NCBI RefSeq assembly: GCF_030294945.1
Contig: NZ_AP018448.1
Location: 11,504,501-11,568,500 of the forward strand
DNA length: 64,000 bases
Origin: Streptomyces graminofaciens
Lineage (GTDB): Bacteria; Actinomycetota; Actinomycetes; Streptomycetales; Streptomycetaceae
Reading direction: 5' to 3'
Shown: positions 24,958-33,606 of the stretch, piece by piece
Layout of the letters: each line of letters starts with the position of its first letter
How positions within the stretch are numbered: the stretch's first letter is position 1
The notes under the pieces: generated by a model
Databases searched by the model: none
What the model saw: the letters and a program-made list of their open reading frames with translations, nothing else
What the model was told of the DNA's origin: nothing
Program-made: the position numbers and the translations under genes

Positions 24958-25914
24958 CTACGGGCACTGTGGCGTCGTGCGCGCCTCGCGCGGGCTCATG
25001 CCGTACACGGACTTGAAGGCGTGACTGAAATAGGCCGGGTCGGGGTAGCCCCAGCGGCCACCGATGGCGGCGACCGGCAGATGGGCCAGGGCGGGGTCGG
25101 TGAGGTCGCGTCGGCACTGGGTCAGGCGCCGCTCCCGGATCCAGCCGGAGACGGTGTGGCCCTGCTCGGCGAGCAGTTTGTAGAGGTAGCGGCGGGAGAT
25201 GTGGTGGGCGGCGGCGATCTCGTCCGGACCGAGGTGCGGATCGGTGAGCCGCTGTTCCATGTACATGAGGATCCGCCGGGTCAGCACGTCCCGGCCTTCT
25301 TCGCGGGCTCCCGGCGGGACCTCGCCGTACGGTGCCAGGAGAGCCTGGAGCAGGTCGACGACGGTGTCCGCGAACCGTGGCGCCGCCACGGACTCCAGCT
25401 CCTCCACCTGCTGCGCCAGCCCTCTCAGGAAAGGCAGGACGACCGGCCCGACACCCGTCCGGCAGGGCACGGGGACCGCTGTGACCCGCTCGATCCCCGC
25501 CTCGGGCAGCCTGAGCAGGGCTCTGGGGAGCATGAGGACGAGTTGGCGATAGGGGTGCTCGAACTCGAGGGTGTACGGGAAGCGGGTGTCGTAGAGGGCC
25601 AGTCCGCCCGGTCCCAGAAGCACCTGCCGGTCCTTCTGCGCCAGCACGCACTGCCCCGACAACTGCAGGCTCACCTTCACGAGGTCCGGCAGGTCGGGGG
25701 CGATGTGCCGACGCGTATGGGTCACACCGTGCGGATCCGCCTCGACGACCGAGACCTGGACGGGGCCGAGCCGGGCGCTGCGCAGACGGCCCCGGAAGTC
25801 CGGCGTCTCGCGGGGCACCGCGTCCAGGGGGACGAAGCTGCTCTTGATGAGCGTCCGCCAGAAGTCGAAACGTTCCGCAGGACTCCCGTCCGGCGGTGTG
25901 GTCACGGTGGGCAC
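24958..25914 (-). CDS. AraC-family transcriptional regulator (copy 1)
   Basis: This 318-residue regulator has an N-terminal AraC-binding-like cupin half (about 1-190) and a C-terminal double helix-turn-helix. Its first helix-turn-helix is in PDEIAAAHHISRRYLYKLLAEQ, and the family end is WGYPDPAYFSHAFKSVYGMSPREAR. The GTG at 25914 follows AAGGAGGACTGCC. It closely resembles the second AraC protein at 27.8-28.7 kb, even matching in the C-terminal block, so the two arose by duplication. It probably controls the downstream GMC/aldehyde dehydrogenase genes; the inducer is unknown. Confidence 0.9.
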   Translation of the reverse strand: MPTVTTPPDGSPAERFDFWRTLIKSSFVPLDAVPRETPDFRGRLRSARLGPVQVSVVEADPHGVTHTRRHIAPDLPDLVKVSLQLSGQCVLAQKDRQVLLGPGGLALYDTRFPYTLEFEHPYRQLVLMLPRALLRLPEAGIERVTAVPVPCRTGVGPVVLPFLRGLAQQVEELESVAAPRFADTVVDLLQALLAPYGEVPPGAREEGRDVLTRRILMYMEQRLTDPHLGPDEIAAAHHISRRYLYKLLAEQGHTVSGWIRERRLTQCRRDLTDPALAHLPVAAIGGRWGYPDPAYFSHAFKSVYGMSPREARTTPQCP

Positions 25915-26057
25915 GGCAGTCCTCCTTCCAAAAGGTTGGTGCACAGTACGACAAACCAGTGCCAACGCAACAGTCGTCGCAGGCCCCGGGGCAGGACAGT
26001 GTCCACCCGCGCCCACCGCGCACCGCTCCAGGAGGTCCTCGCCCCATCCACGGAAAA

Positions 26058-26098
26058 CGGCCCCGGCCCCGCCTCTTGTCAGAGGGGAGCCGGGGCCG
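26058..26098. terminator. strong rho-independent-type hairpin after the MFS gene
   Basis: CGGCCCCGGC pairs with GCCGGGGCCG, with a second inner stem CCTCT/AGAGG around TGTC. It lies 13 bp past the stop of the leftward MFS gene and separates it from the AraC copy 1 unit. Confidence 0.85.
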
Positions 26099-26110
26099 AT
26101 CGCCTGGTGC

Positions 26111-27457
26111 TCAGGCGGCCCCGGAGCCGGCCGGAGCCGGGTCGGGCGACGCGCTCGGGCCGGACGGCGCGGACCCGGACCGGCGGCGCAGGACCGCCGG
26201 GGCCGTCTCGCGCAGCCCGAGCGACAGCAGGACGACGACCACCGCGCCCGCCGCGGAGATGTACATGGCGGCCCGCAGTCCCCAGGTGTCCGACGCCCAC
26301 CCGGCGATCACCGGGGCGAGGAAGCCGCCCGCGAGCTCACCGATGCCCATGACCAGTCCCAGCGCGGTGGCGAGCGCGCCGCGCGGCACGGTCTCGGCGG
26401 GGATCGTCGCCATGAACAGGGTGAAGCAGCCCAGACCCGTGTACGTGAGGAGGACGAGCACGCCGAGCAGCAGCGGGCTGCCCACGTACATCACGGCCAG
26501 CGGGCAGAGCGCGGCGACGGCGGTGAACGCGATCAGGGTGGCCTTCCGCCCGAACCGGTCCGAGACGGCCGGGGTGAGGAAGCCCCAGATGACCCAGGCG
26601 ACTCCGAAGCAGGTCATGACCGTGCTCATCGTGCCCGGCGAGAAGCCCTTCACCGTGGTGAGGTATACCGGGGTGAAGGTGATGATGACGAAGAACCAGG
26701 TCATGTAGGCGCAGGAGATCAGCACGCACAGGACGATGTTGCGGTGCCCGAGGATCTCGCGGATCGTCGGTTTCCGGCCGGCCGCATCGGCCGCGTCGCC
26801 CGGCGCGGCCTTCGCGGCCGCCACGACGCCACCGGGCGGTACCTCCTTCACGGACCGCCAGATCCAGAGGGCGAGCAGCAGGCCCGGGACGATGGTCACG
26901 AGGAACGCGGTGCGCCAGTGGTAGTGCTCCGCGACCCACACGACCACCAGGGGGCACAGGATCCCGCCGAGCAGGCCGGCCGAGGAACCCTGGAGCAGTC
27001 CCATGTTCAGCCCGCGCCGGTGCTCCTGAGACGCCTCGACCATCAGGGACTGCGCCGACGGCAGCACGGCGCCCTCGGCGATTCCCATCAGGGCTCGCGC
27101 CACCAGCAGCGCCGCGAATCCCGCGACCAGGCCGCCCACCGCCGAGAAGGCGGAGAACAGCAGCACGGCGGCGATGATGACGGGCTTGCGTCTGCCCAGG
27201 CGGTCCACCAGCCGGCCCGAGAACATGCCCGACAGCGCCCAGGCCAGGGCCAGCATGCCGGAGAGAGTGCCCAGCGCCGTGTTGGACAGGTGGAAGTCCT
27301 CGTTGATGAACGGGACGAGGAAGAGCAGGGCCTGCCGGTCGAAGAAGACGAAGCCGAAGGTGAGGAAGAGGATGAAGAGCAGTTTGTTCTCGTAGCGGCG
27401 CGCCGCGCGGTCCGCGCCACGGTCGGAGCCGGGCGGGGGAGTCGGGTCGAGCATCAT
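26111..27457 (-). CDS. MFS transporter (aromatic/organic acid type)
   Basis: This 448-residue permease has twelve predicted helices. It shows the MFS signature SGRLVDRLGRRKPVI between helices 2 and 3 and a second copy, SDRFGRKATLI, after helix 8. FGFVFFDRQALLFLVPFINEDF in helix 1 resembles the anion:cation symporter/aromatic acid:H+ symporter branch. Set between two AraC regulators and beside the homoprotocatechuate operon, it probably imports the growth substrate, such as a hydroxyphenyl acid or alcohol. The ribosome site before the two tandem ATGs is weak (GCGAGG). Substrate is inferred from context. Confidence 0.87.
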   Translation of the reverse strand: MMLDPTPPPGSDRGADRAARRYENKLLFILFLTFGFVFFDRQALLFLVPFINEDFHLSNTALGTLSGMLALAWALSGMFSGRLVDRLGRRKPVIIAAVLLFSAFSAVGGLVAGFAALLVARALMGIAEGAVLPSAQSLMVEASQEHRRGLNMGLLQGSSAGLLGGILCPLVVVWVAEHYHWRTAFLVTIVPGLLLALWIWRSVKEVPPGGVVAAAKAAPGDAADAAGRKPTIREILGHRNIVLCVLISCAYMTWFFVIITFTPVYLTTVKGFSPGTMSTVMTCFGVAWVIWGFLTPAVSDRFGRKATLIAFTAVAALCPLAVMYVGSPLLLGVLVLLTYTGLGCFTLFMATIPAETVPRGALATALGLVMGIGELAGGFLAPVIAGWASDTWGLRAAMYISAAGAVVVVLLSLGLRETAPAVLRRRSGSAPSGPSASPDPAPAGSGAA

Positions 27458-27761
27458 GGCCTCGCTTGCGGGCTTGAGTGGTGTCCCTGAATGGCATGGG
27501 CGGCCGGACTCGTGGGGGAGTCGAGGGCCGGAGCGGCTGCCGGACGGTCGCCGCGCCCCTCAGCGCCGCCGGAGCGGCCTGCGGCGCTGTCTTCGTGCGC
27601 CGGGGCGCCCGTGCCGGAAGACCGCCGACCGGCGACTGGACGAAAGACGCACGGCCACGGGCGGAATTCCTGTCGGAAGGGTGCGCCCGGCGGAGCCGAC
27701 GGGCTTGCCGTGGTGTGCACGGGTTCTTGTGAAGCCGGGCATGGCTGCTACGCCCGGCCGA
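27458..27761. other. 304-bp intergenic stretch upstream of the MFS gene
   Basis: It lies between the stop of AraC copy 2 and the MFS start, both leftward, and must hold the MFS promoter unless the genes are co-transcribed. I found no clear palindrome or coding remnant. Confidence 0.4.
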
Positions 27762-28715
27762 CTACACGTACCCGGTGGTACGCGCATCCCGGGGGCTGAC
27801 CCCGTAGGCCGCCTTGAAGGTGTGGCTGAACTGGGCCGGGTCGGGATAGCCCCACCGGCTGCCCACGGCGCCGACGGGCAGATGGGCGAGCGCGGGGTCG
27901 GTGAGGTCGCGTCGGCATTGGGTGAGCCGCCGCTCCCGGATCCAGCCGGAGACGGTGTGCCCCTGCTCGGCCAGGAGCTTGTACAGGTAGCGGCGGGAGA
28001 TGTGGTGGGCGGCCGCGACCCGGTCCGGGCCCAGTTCGGGGTCGGCCAGCCGCTGCTCCATGTACGTGAAGATGCGCTGCCGGAGCACCTCCCGCCCGTC
28101 GGCCTCCAGAGTGTGCGACGCGCGGCTGTGCTGTGCGAGCAGGGTGCCGACCAGGTCGACGGCGCTGTCGGCGACCTGGGGTGAGCCCAGGCACTCCAGC
28201 TCCCGAACCTGGTTGGCGAGGCCGCGCAGGAAGGGCTGGACCACCGGTCCGAGCCCTGCACGGCAGGAAATGGCGGTCGCGTTCAGGCGTGCCAGTTCCT
28301 GATCGGTCAGCCGGAGCAGGGCGCGGGGGAACATCAGCACGAGCATGCGGTACGGCAGGTCGAAGTCGAGGCTGTACGGCCGGCGCGTGTCGTACACAGC
28401 CAGCTCACCGGGGGCGAGCTCGGTTTGACGGTCTGCCTGGGCCAGTCGGCAGCGGCCGGCCAGTTGAAGGCTCACTTTGACGAAGTCGGGCTGGTCGGCC
28501 GCGATGTGCCGGGGAGTGTGGATGATCCCGTGCGGCTGCGCGGTCACGACGGACACCTGCACGGCGCCGAGGTGTGCGGTGTGCAGGGACGCGTGGAAGT
28601 CGCGGGCCTCGCCCGGCAGAGCCTCCAACGGTACGAAGCTCCGGCGGACGGTCTCCCGCCAGAGCTCGAAGCGCCCGGCGGACGTGTCGTTCCGTGGCGT
28701 CGTCATTGACGGCAT
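27762..28715 (-). CDS. AraC-family transcriptional regulator (copy 2)
   Basis: This 317-residue protein has the same architecture as the AraC regulator at 25 kb: an effector domain (FVPLEALPGEARDFHASLHTAHLGAVQVSVV) and a C-terminal double helix-turn-helix (PDRVAAAHHISRRYLYKLLAEQG). Both share runs such as LLAEQGHTVSGWIRERRLTQ. The ATG at 28715 follows CTGAGGAGACCACC. A terminator hairpin separates it from hpaD. It likely activates either the MFS gene or the hpa operon in response to an aromatic acid, like HpaA of enterobacteria, though the regulatory target is inference. Confidence 0.9.
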   Translation of the reverse strand: MPSMTTPRNDTSAGRFELWRETVRRSFVPLEALPGEARDFHASLHTAHLGAVQVSVVTAQPHGIIHTPRHIAADQPDFVKVSLQLAGRCRLAQADRQTELAPGELAVYDTRRPYSLDFDLPYRMLVLMFPRALLRLTDQELARLNATAISCRAGLGPVVQPFLRGLANQVRELECLGSPQVADSAVDLVGTLLAQHSRASHTLEADGREVLRQRIFTYMEQRLADPELGPDRVAAAHHISRRYLYKLLAEQGHTVSGWIRERRLTQCRRDLTDPALAHLPVGAVGSRWGYPDPAQFSHTFKAAYGVSPRDARTTGYV

Positions 28716-28734
28716 GGTGGTCTCCTCAGCGGCT

Positions 28735-28761
28735 CGGGGGCCCCGCGGCTCGGGGCCCCCG
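28735..28761. terminator. hairpin between hpaD and AraC copy 2
   Basis: CGGGGGCCCCG and CGGGGCCCCCG form an 11-bp perfect stem with a 5-base loop directly after the hpaD stop. It should end or attenuate the leftward hpa operon transcript. Confidence 0.8.
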
Positions 28762-28767
28762 GGTGAC

Positions 28768-29769
28768 TCAGCCGAGTCCGTCCGCGCCGACCTGCACGGC
28801 GGACTCGTCGAGCAGGGCGTCGGAGACGGGTTGCGGCCGTCCGTTCAGATCGAGGACCGGCGTGGCCTCCTTGTACCAGGACTCGATGACCGCGTTGCCC
28901 CAGAAGTCGCGGCGGCGGTCGTCGTGGACGTTCCAGCGGTACGTCTCGTGGTCGGGGTCGCCGGTGTAGTAGTCGGAGGTGTAGATCTCGACCCGGTGGC
29001 CGTCGCAGTCACGCAGGTAGAGGTAGAAGGCGTTGGAGACACCGTGCCGGCCGGGCCCGCGCTCGATGTGGTGCTCCTTGCGCAGGGCGCCGAAGATGTC
29101 GGCGCTGCGCAGGACCTGGTGGGACTCGTGGGTGGCAACGCCGAGGTGGTGCAGGCGTGGCCCGGCGCCGCCGGTGAAGGCGACGTCGTGGACGGTCTGC
29201 TTGCGGTACATCCAGGCGGCGTACAGCTCGTGCTCGTCGCCCTCGATGGTCTCGGAGCAGCCGAAGCCGAGGGACTTGTAGTGGGCGTAGGCGGCCGGGA
29301 TGTCGGGGGTGCAGATGTTGAAGTGGTCGAGGCGGGCGATCTCGGCGCCGTGGCGGAGGTCGTAGCGCTGGATGAGGCGTTCGGCGCGGTCGATCTCGTG
29401 GAAGAACTCCACGGGGAAGCCCAGGGGGTCGATGACGCGGACGGCGTCACCGATGCCGTGGGTGCCCTCGCCCTTCTTCACCCGCTTGACCGGGCGGCCG
29501 AGTTCGCTGAAGAACCTCTCCGCCTTGTCGACGTCCTCCGGTGTGCGGACCCGGTAGGCGATGTGGTCCAGGGCCGCGATCTCACCCTTGCGTAGCACCA
29601 GGGAGTGGTGGGTGAGTTCGTCGGTGCCGCGCAGGTACAGCGACTCGGCGTCCTCGTACTGGACGTGGAAGCCGAGCATGTCGACCCAGAACCAGCGGGC
29701 GGCGCCGAGGTCGGTGACGGCCAGTTGGGCGTAGGCGGACCGGATGACGTCAGGTGCCGGTGCGGTCAT
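28768..29769 (-). CDS. hpaD: homoprotocatechuate (3,4-dihydroxyphenylacetate) 2,3-dioxygenase
   Basis: This 333-residue type I extradiol dioxygenase is built of two vicinal-oxygen-chelate halves. Metal ligands are expected in ARLDHFNICTP (His near 145), GPRLHHLGVATHES (His near 207) and DGHRVEIYTSDYYTG (Glu near 262), as in actinobacterial HPCD enzymes. It opens homoprotocatechuate to 5-carboxymethyl-2-hydroxymuconate semialdehyde. The ATG overlaps the hpaE stop (ATGA). It is unrelated in fold to the LigB-type dioxygenase of the isocyanide cluster at 7.8 kb. Confidence 0.93.
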   Translation of the reverse strand: MTAPAPDVIRSAYAQLAVTDLGAARWFWVDMLGFHVQYEDAESLYLRGTDELTHHSLVLRKGEIAALDHIAYRVRTPEDVDKAERFFSELGRPVKRVKKGEGTHGIGDAVRVIDPLGFPVEFFHEIDRAERLIQRYDLRHGAEIARLDHFNICTPDIPAAYAHYKSLGFGCSETIEGDEHELYAAWMYRKQTVHDVAFTGGAGPRLHHLGVATHESHQVLRSADIFGALRKEHHIERGPGRHGVSNAFYLYLRDCDGHRVEIYTSDYYTGDPDHETYRWNVHDDRRRDFWGNAVIESWYKEATPVLDLNGRPQPVSDALLDESAVQVGADGLG

Positions 29770-31247
29770 GAAATGGCTCCGAAACGGGGAGTGTGGACGT
29801 CGCCGAGGGCGACGTGGACGATCTTCGACTCGGTGTAGAAGTCGATGGAGTGCGCGCCGCCCTCGCGGCCCACGCCGGACGCCTTGACCCCGCCGAAGGG
29901 GGTGCGCAGGTCACGGACGTTGTGGGAGTTGATCCAGATCATTCCGGAGTCGACGGCGTGGGCGATGCGGTGGCCGCGCTTGAGGTTCGAGGTCCAGATG
30001 TAGGCGGCCAGGCCGAACTGGGTGGCGTTGGCCAGCTCGATCGCCTCGGCCTCGTCGTCGAACGGGGCGACGGCGACGACGGGGCCGAAGATCTCCTCCT
30101 GGAAGATCCGGGCGTCGCGCTCGACGTCGGCGAAGACGGTGGGCTGGAGGTAGTTGCCGTCCGGCAGGTGGTCGGGGCGGGTGCCGCCGGCGACGAGTCG
30201 GGCTTCCTTCTTGCCGATCTCGACGTAGTTCAGGACCCGCGCGTAGTGCTCCGGGTGGACCAGTGCGCCGACCTCCGTGGCGGGGTCGGCGGGCAGCCCG
30301 ACGCGGACGTTCGCCGCCCGTTCGGCCAGTCGCCGGGTGAACTCCTCGTACAACGGGCGCTCGACGAGGACCCGTGAACCGGCCGTGCAGCGCTCGCCGT
30401 TGAGGGAGAACACGCCGAAGACGACCGAGTCGAGGGCGGCTTCGACGTCGGCGTCGGCGAAGACGACGGCCGGAGACTTGCCGCCCAGTTCCATGGAGGT
30501 GGTCTTCAGGTGCTGGGCGGAGGAGCGGATGATGTGGCGGCCTGTGTCGGTCGACCCGGTGAAGGAGATCAGCGGGACGTCCGGGTGGTCGACGAGTGCC
30601 TGGCCCGCCTCCTCGCCGATGCCGTGCACGATGTTCACCACCCCGGCCGGGACGCCGGCCTCGGCGAAGATCTCCGGCCACAGGGACGCGGACAGCGGCG
30701 TCCACTCGGCGGGCTTGAGGACGAGCGTGCAGCCGGAGGCCAGGGCCGGTGCCAGTTTCCAGCTCTCCAGCATGAACGGGGTGTTCCAGGGCGTGATCAG
30801 CCCGGCGACCCCGACCGGCCGGCGCACGGCGTAGGAGAACTGCTCCTCGCCCTGCCGGAACGCCTCCTCACCGAGTGCGACGATCACGTCCGCGAAGTAG
30901 CGGAAGTTCTCCGCCGCCCGCCGGGCCTGGCCACGCGCCTGGCTGATGGGGAGCCCGGTGTCGTAGGACTCGAAGGCGCCGAGCTTGTCGTGGCGGGCCT
31001 CGACGGCGTCCGCGATGCGGTACAGCGTGTTCGCGCGGGCCCGGTTGGACAGCCCGGCCCACTCGGGGAAGGCGGCGCTCGCCGCTGCCACCGCACGCTC
31101 GACGTCGGCCGCCGAACCGCGCGCGGCCTGGGCGTAGGCGGTGTTGGACACCGGATCGCAGACGTCGAACGTCCGCCCGTCGGCGGCGTCGACTAGCTCA
31201 CCGCCGATCCAGTGCCGGATGATCGAAGGCAGGTTCTCAGGAGTCAC
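29766..31247 (-). CDS. hpaE: 5-carboxymethyl-2-hydroxymuconate semialdehyde dehydrogenase
   Basis: This 493-residue ALDH has VGVAGLITPWNTPFMLESWK, FTGSTDTGRHI, MELGGKSPAVVFADAD and catalytic Cys in LNGERCTAGSRVLVE. The RCTAGSR block is typical of HpaE. It oxidises the ring-cleavage semialdehyde to the dicarboxylic acid with NAD+. The GTG at 31247 overlaps the stop of the upstream DapA-like gene (GTGA), and its own stop overlaps the hpaD start. It is distinct from the aldehyde dehydrogenase at 22 kb, whose Cys block differs. Confidence 0.92.
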   Translation of the reverse strand: MTPENLPSIIRHWIGGELVDAADGRTFDVCDPVSNTAYAQAARGSAADVERAVAAASAAFPEWAGLSNRARANTLYRIADAVEARHDKLGAFESYDTGLPISQARGQARRAAENFRYFADVIVALGEEAFRQGEEQFSYAVRRPVGVAGLITPWNTPFMLESWKLAPALASGCTLVLKPAEWTPLSASLWPEIFAEAGVPAGVVNIVHGIGEEAGQALVDHPDVPLISFTGSTDTGRHIIRSSAQHLKTTSMELGGKSPAVVFADADVEAALDSVVFGVFSLNGERCTAGSRVLVERPLYEEFTRRLAERAANVRVGLPADPATEVGALVHPEHYARVLNYVEIGKKEARLVAGGTRPDHLPDGNYLQPTVFADVERDARIFQEEIFGPVVAVAPFDDEAEAIELANATQFGLAAYIWTSNLKRGHRIAHAVDSGMIWINSHNVRDLRTPFGGVKASGVGREGGAHSIDFYTESKIVHVALGDVHTPRFGAIS

Positions 31248-32176
31248 TTCTCGGTTCCGATCTGTGCGGTGAGGTCGCCGCCCTCCGCGAGCAGCGCGCG
31301 GATCTTCGCCAGGCCCGCGTCGGTCGGAGATACGAGGGGCGGGCGGACGAAGTCCGAGGCGATGCGGCTCTGTTGGGCGAGCACCCACTTGGCGGGGGCG
31401 GGGTTGGTCTCGACGAACAGCAGGTCCACCAGCGGGTGCAGCCGGTAGTGCAGGTCACGCGCGGCGTCGAAGTCGCCCGCCTCCCACAGCTCGTACATCC
31501 GTGCCACGGCGGTCGGGGCCAGGTTGGCGACGGCCGACACGAACCCGGCACCCCCCAGCGCCAGCAGCGGCAGACAGAGCAGCTCGATGCCCGACCACAC
31601 CAGCAGTGAACGCCCGCACGCGTGCAGCACACGCGAGAAGTGCTCGAAGTCCTTCGTCGTCTCCTTGACTCCGACGAAGTTGTCGAAGTCGGTGAACAGC
31701 CGCTTCACCGTCTCCGGGTCGATGTCCACGGCCGTGCGCGAGGGCACGTTGTAGGCCACGATCGGCAGGTCCGGGAACTCGCGGGCCACTGTCGCGTACC
31801 ACTGATAGAGCGCCTCCTGGGTGGGGCGCGCGTAGTACGGCGTGATGACGAGCGCCGCGTCTGCCCCCAACTCCCTTGCAGATGCTGTGAGTTCAAGGGT
31901 CTCGTCGAGCTTGTGGGAACCGGTGCCGGGCAGGAACGGCACCCGGTCGCCGATCTCCTCCACCGCCGTACGCATGGCCGCGATCCGCTCGGCGACGCTC
32001 TGCGCGCTCGGCTCGCCGGTCGAACCGCCCAGCGAGATGCCGTGCGAGCCGGACTCGAGCTGGAAGCGGATCAGGCCGCGCAGGCTGTCGTGGTCGACGG
32101 CACCGTCCGCGGTGAATGGTGTGACGACGGGGGCGATGGACCCGCGGATGCCCGACGGGTCGCTGCGGAACTTCAT
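31244..32176 (-). CDS. DapA-family (dihydrodipicolinate synthase-like) lyase/aldolase
   Basis: This 310-residue class I aldolase-fold protein has GGSTGEPSAQSVAERI near residue 50, the tyrosine region AYNVPSRTAVDI near 140 and Schiff-base Lys in FVGVKETTKDF near 168. True DapA makes dihydrodipicolinate, but this copy is embedded in the hpa operon. It more likely cleaves or dehydrates a 2-oxo acid of the homoprotocatechuate pathway, perhaps replacing the HpaI aldolase. The ATG follows AAGGGAGAGACACA and overlaps the upstream stop. Assignment to the DapA superfamily is firm; the reaction is inferred. Confidence 0.85.
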   Translation of the reverse strand: MKFRSDPSGIRGSIAPVVTPFTADGAVDHDSLRGLIRFQLESGSHGISLGGSTGEPSAQSVAERIAAMRTAVEEIGDRVPFLPGTGSHKLDETLELTASARELGADAALVITPYYARPTQEALYQWYATVAREFPDLPIVAYNVPSRTAVDIDPETVKRLFTDFDNFVGVKETTKDFEHFSRVLHACGRSLLVWSGIELLCLPLLALGGAGFVSAVANLAPTAVARMYELWEAGDFDAARDLHYRLHPLVDLLFVETNPAPAKWVLAQQSRIASDFVRPPLVSPTDAGLAKIRALLAEGGDLTAQIGTEK

Positions 32177-33606
32177 TGTGTCTCTCCCTTGCACCAGTTC
32201 TGGTAGGCGTCCTGCCAGGCTGGCCCCAGCGGATACAGGCCTTCGACGCTCTCGCCCGCCGCGACCCGCTCGGTGATGAAGCGCTCTTGGCGCTCCTGCT
32301 CCCGGCAGTCGACGAGCAGTTCCTCGACGAGGTCCGGCGGGACGACGATCACGCCGTCGGAGTCCCCGACGATCAGGTCCCCGGGCTGGACCAGGGCGCC
32401 GCCGCAGGCGATCGGCACACCGGTGTCCCACGGGACGTGCCGGCGGCCGAGGACCGAGGGGTGGGCGCCGGCCGCGTACACCGGCAGGCCGAGGTCCGCG
32501 ATGGCGGCGGCGTCGCGCACGGCACCGTCGGTGACGACGCCGGCCGCCCCGCGCTTGAGGGCCCTCAGCGCGAGGATGTCGCCGAGTGTGCCCGCGGTCG
32601 CGTCGCGGCGGGCGTCCATCACCAGGACATGGCCGGGCCGCACCTCTTCGATCGCCCGCTTCTGGGCGTTCATGCCGGTGCCGTACCGCTTGAACAGGTC
32701 TTCGCGCAGCGGCAGATAGCGCAGCGTGTGGGCGACACCCACCATCGTCCCGCCGTCGGATCCGACCGGTCGTATGCCGTCGACGGACATGTGCGGCAGG
32801 CCGCGTGCGCGCAGCTGGGCGCTGAGCGTGGCCACGGCGACCGAGCGCAGTCCGTCCGCGAGGAGCGGGTCGAGCAGCGGCTCCGGTAGGTAGGCCGAGC
32901 CGTATGCCGACTCGCGCTCGGCTTCGTCGTTCCTGGGCATGGCCCCGTAGGGGGCGAGCGGGTCGCCGTCGGCGATCGGGTTGCGCAGCCGCCCGGTGGA
33001 CAGCTCCCCGCACGTGACCTCGACCTCGACGAGGTCACCGGGACGGACGACCGAAGCGCCGGCCGGCGTACCGGTGAGGATCACGTCCCCAGGCTCCAGG
33101 GTGACCAGCCGGGACAGGTCCGCGACCAGCTGCCCGAAGGGAAACAGCAGCGTGTCCGTCGTGTCGTCCTGCACCAGCTCGCCGTTGACCCAGGTGCTCA
33201 GTCTCAGCCCGGCCGGTTCGACCTCGCGGGCGTCCAGCAGCCGTGGCCCCAGGGGCGTGAACCCGTCGGCGCCCTTGGAGCGGAGGTTGGAGCCCCGGTC
33301 GGCGTACCGCAGGTCGTACACGCCCGCGTCGTTGGCGGCCGTCACCCAGCGGACGTACGACCAGCCGTCCTCCGGCGCCACGCGCTGGGCACGCGAGCCG
33401 ATGACGAGGGCGATCTCCCCCTCGAAACCGAGGAGTTCACAGCCCGCCGGCCGGACGATCGCTTCCTTGGTGCCCGCCAGTGACGACGGCGGTTTGAGGA
33501 AGTACGACGGCTGGGCGGGGACGCGGCCCCGTTCCTTGGCTCGGCTGGGGTAGTTGAGGTGAACGGCGATGATCTTCGATGGGGGATTCCCCAGCGGGTG
33601 CGCCAT
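32173..33606 (-). CDS. fusion of fumarylacetoacetate hydrolase-fold (HpaG-like) and RraA-like aldolase domains
   Basis: This 477-residue protein joins two domains that are usually separate. Residues about 10-220 are FAH/HpaG-type: AVHLNYPSRAKERGR, FEGEIALVIG with the metal-binding Glu pair, and VILTGTPAGASVVRPGD. Residues about 245-445 are RraA/HMG-aldolase-like: GSDGGTMVGVAHTLRY, ALKRGAAGVVTDGAVRDA and VGDSDGVIVVPPD. HpaG isomerises and decarboxylates the 5-oxopent-3-ene tricarboxylate intermediate. The RraA-like part could serve as the later oxo-acid aldolase. Start and stop both overlap neighbouring genes. Each domain is full length, so this is a real fusion rather than a frameshift artefact. 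Confidence 0.87.
   Translation of the reverse strand: MAHPLGNPPSKIIAVHLNYPSRAKERGRVPAQPSYFLKPPSSLAGTKEAIVRPAGCELLGFEGEIALVIGSRAQRVAPEDGWSYVRWVTAANDAGVYDLRYADRGSNLRSKGADGFTPLGPRLLDAREVEPAGLRLSTWVNGELVQDDTTDTLLFPFGQLVADLSRLVTLEPGDVILTGTPAGASVVRPGDLVEVEVTCGELSTGRLRNPIADGDPLAPYGAMPRNDEAERESAYGSAYLPEPLLDPLLADGLRSVAVATLSAQLRARGLPHMSVDGIRPVGSDGGTMVGVAHTLRYLPLREDLFKRYGTGMNAQKRAIEEVRPGHVLVMDARRDATAGTLGDILALRALKRGAAGVVTDGAVRDAAAIADLGLPVYAAGAHPSVLGRRHVPWDTGVPIACGGALVQPGDLIVGDSDGVIVVPPDLVEELLVDCREQERQERFITERVAAGESVEGLYPLGPAWQDAYQNWCKGETQ

Noticed and set aside
31244..32176. Housekeeping dapA (lysine biosynthesis)
   Set aside because: It overlaps hpa genes at both ends, so a catabolic role is more likely than lysine synthesis.
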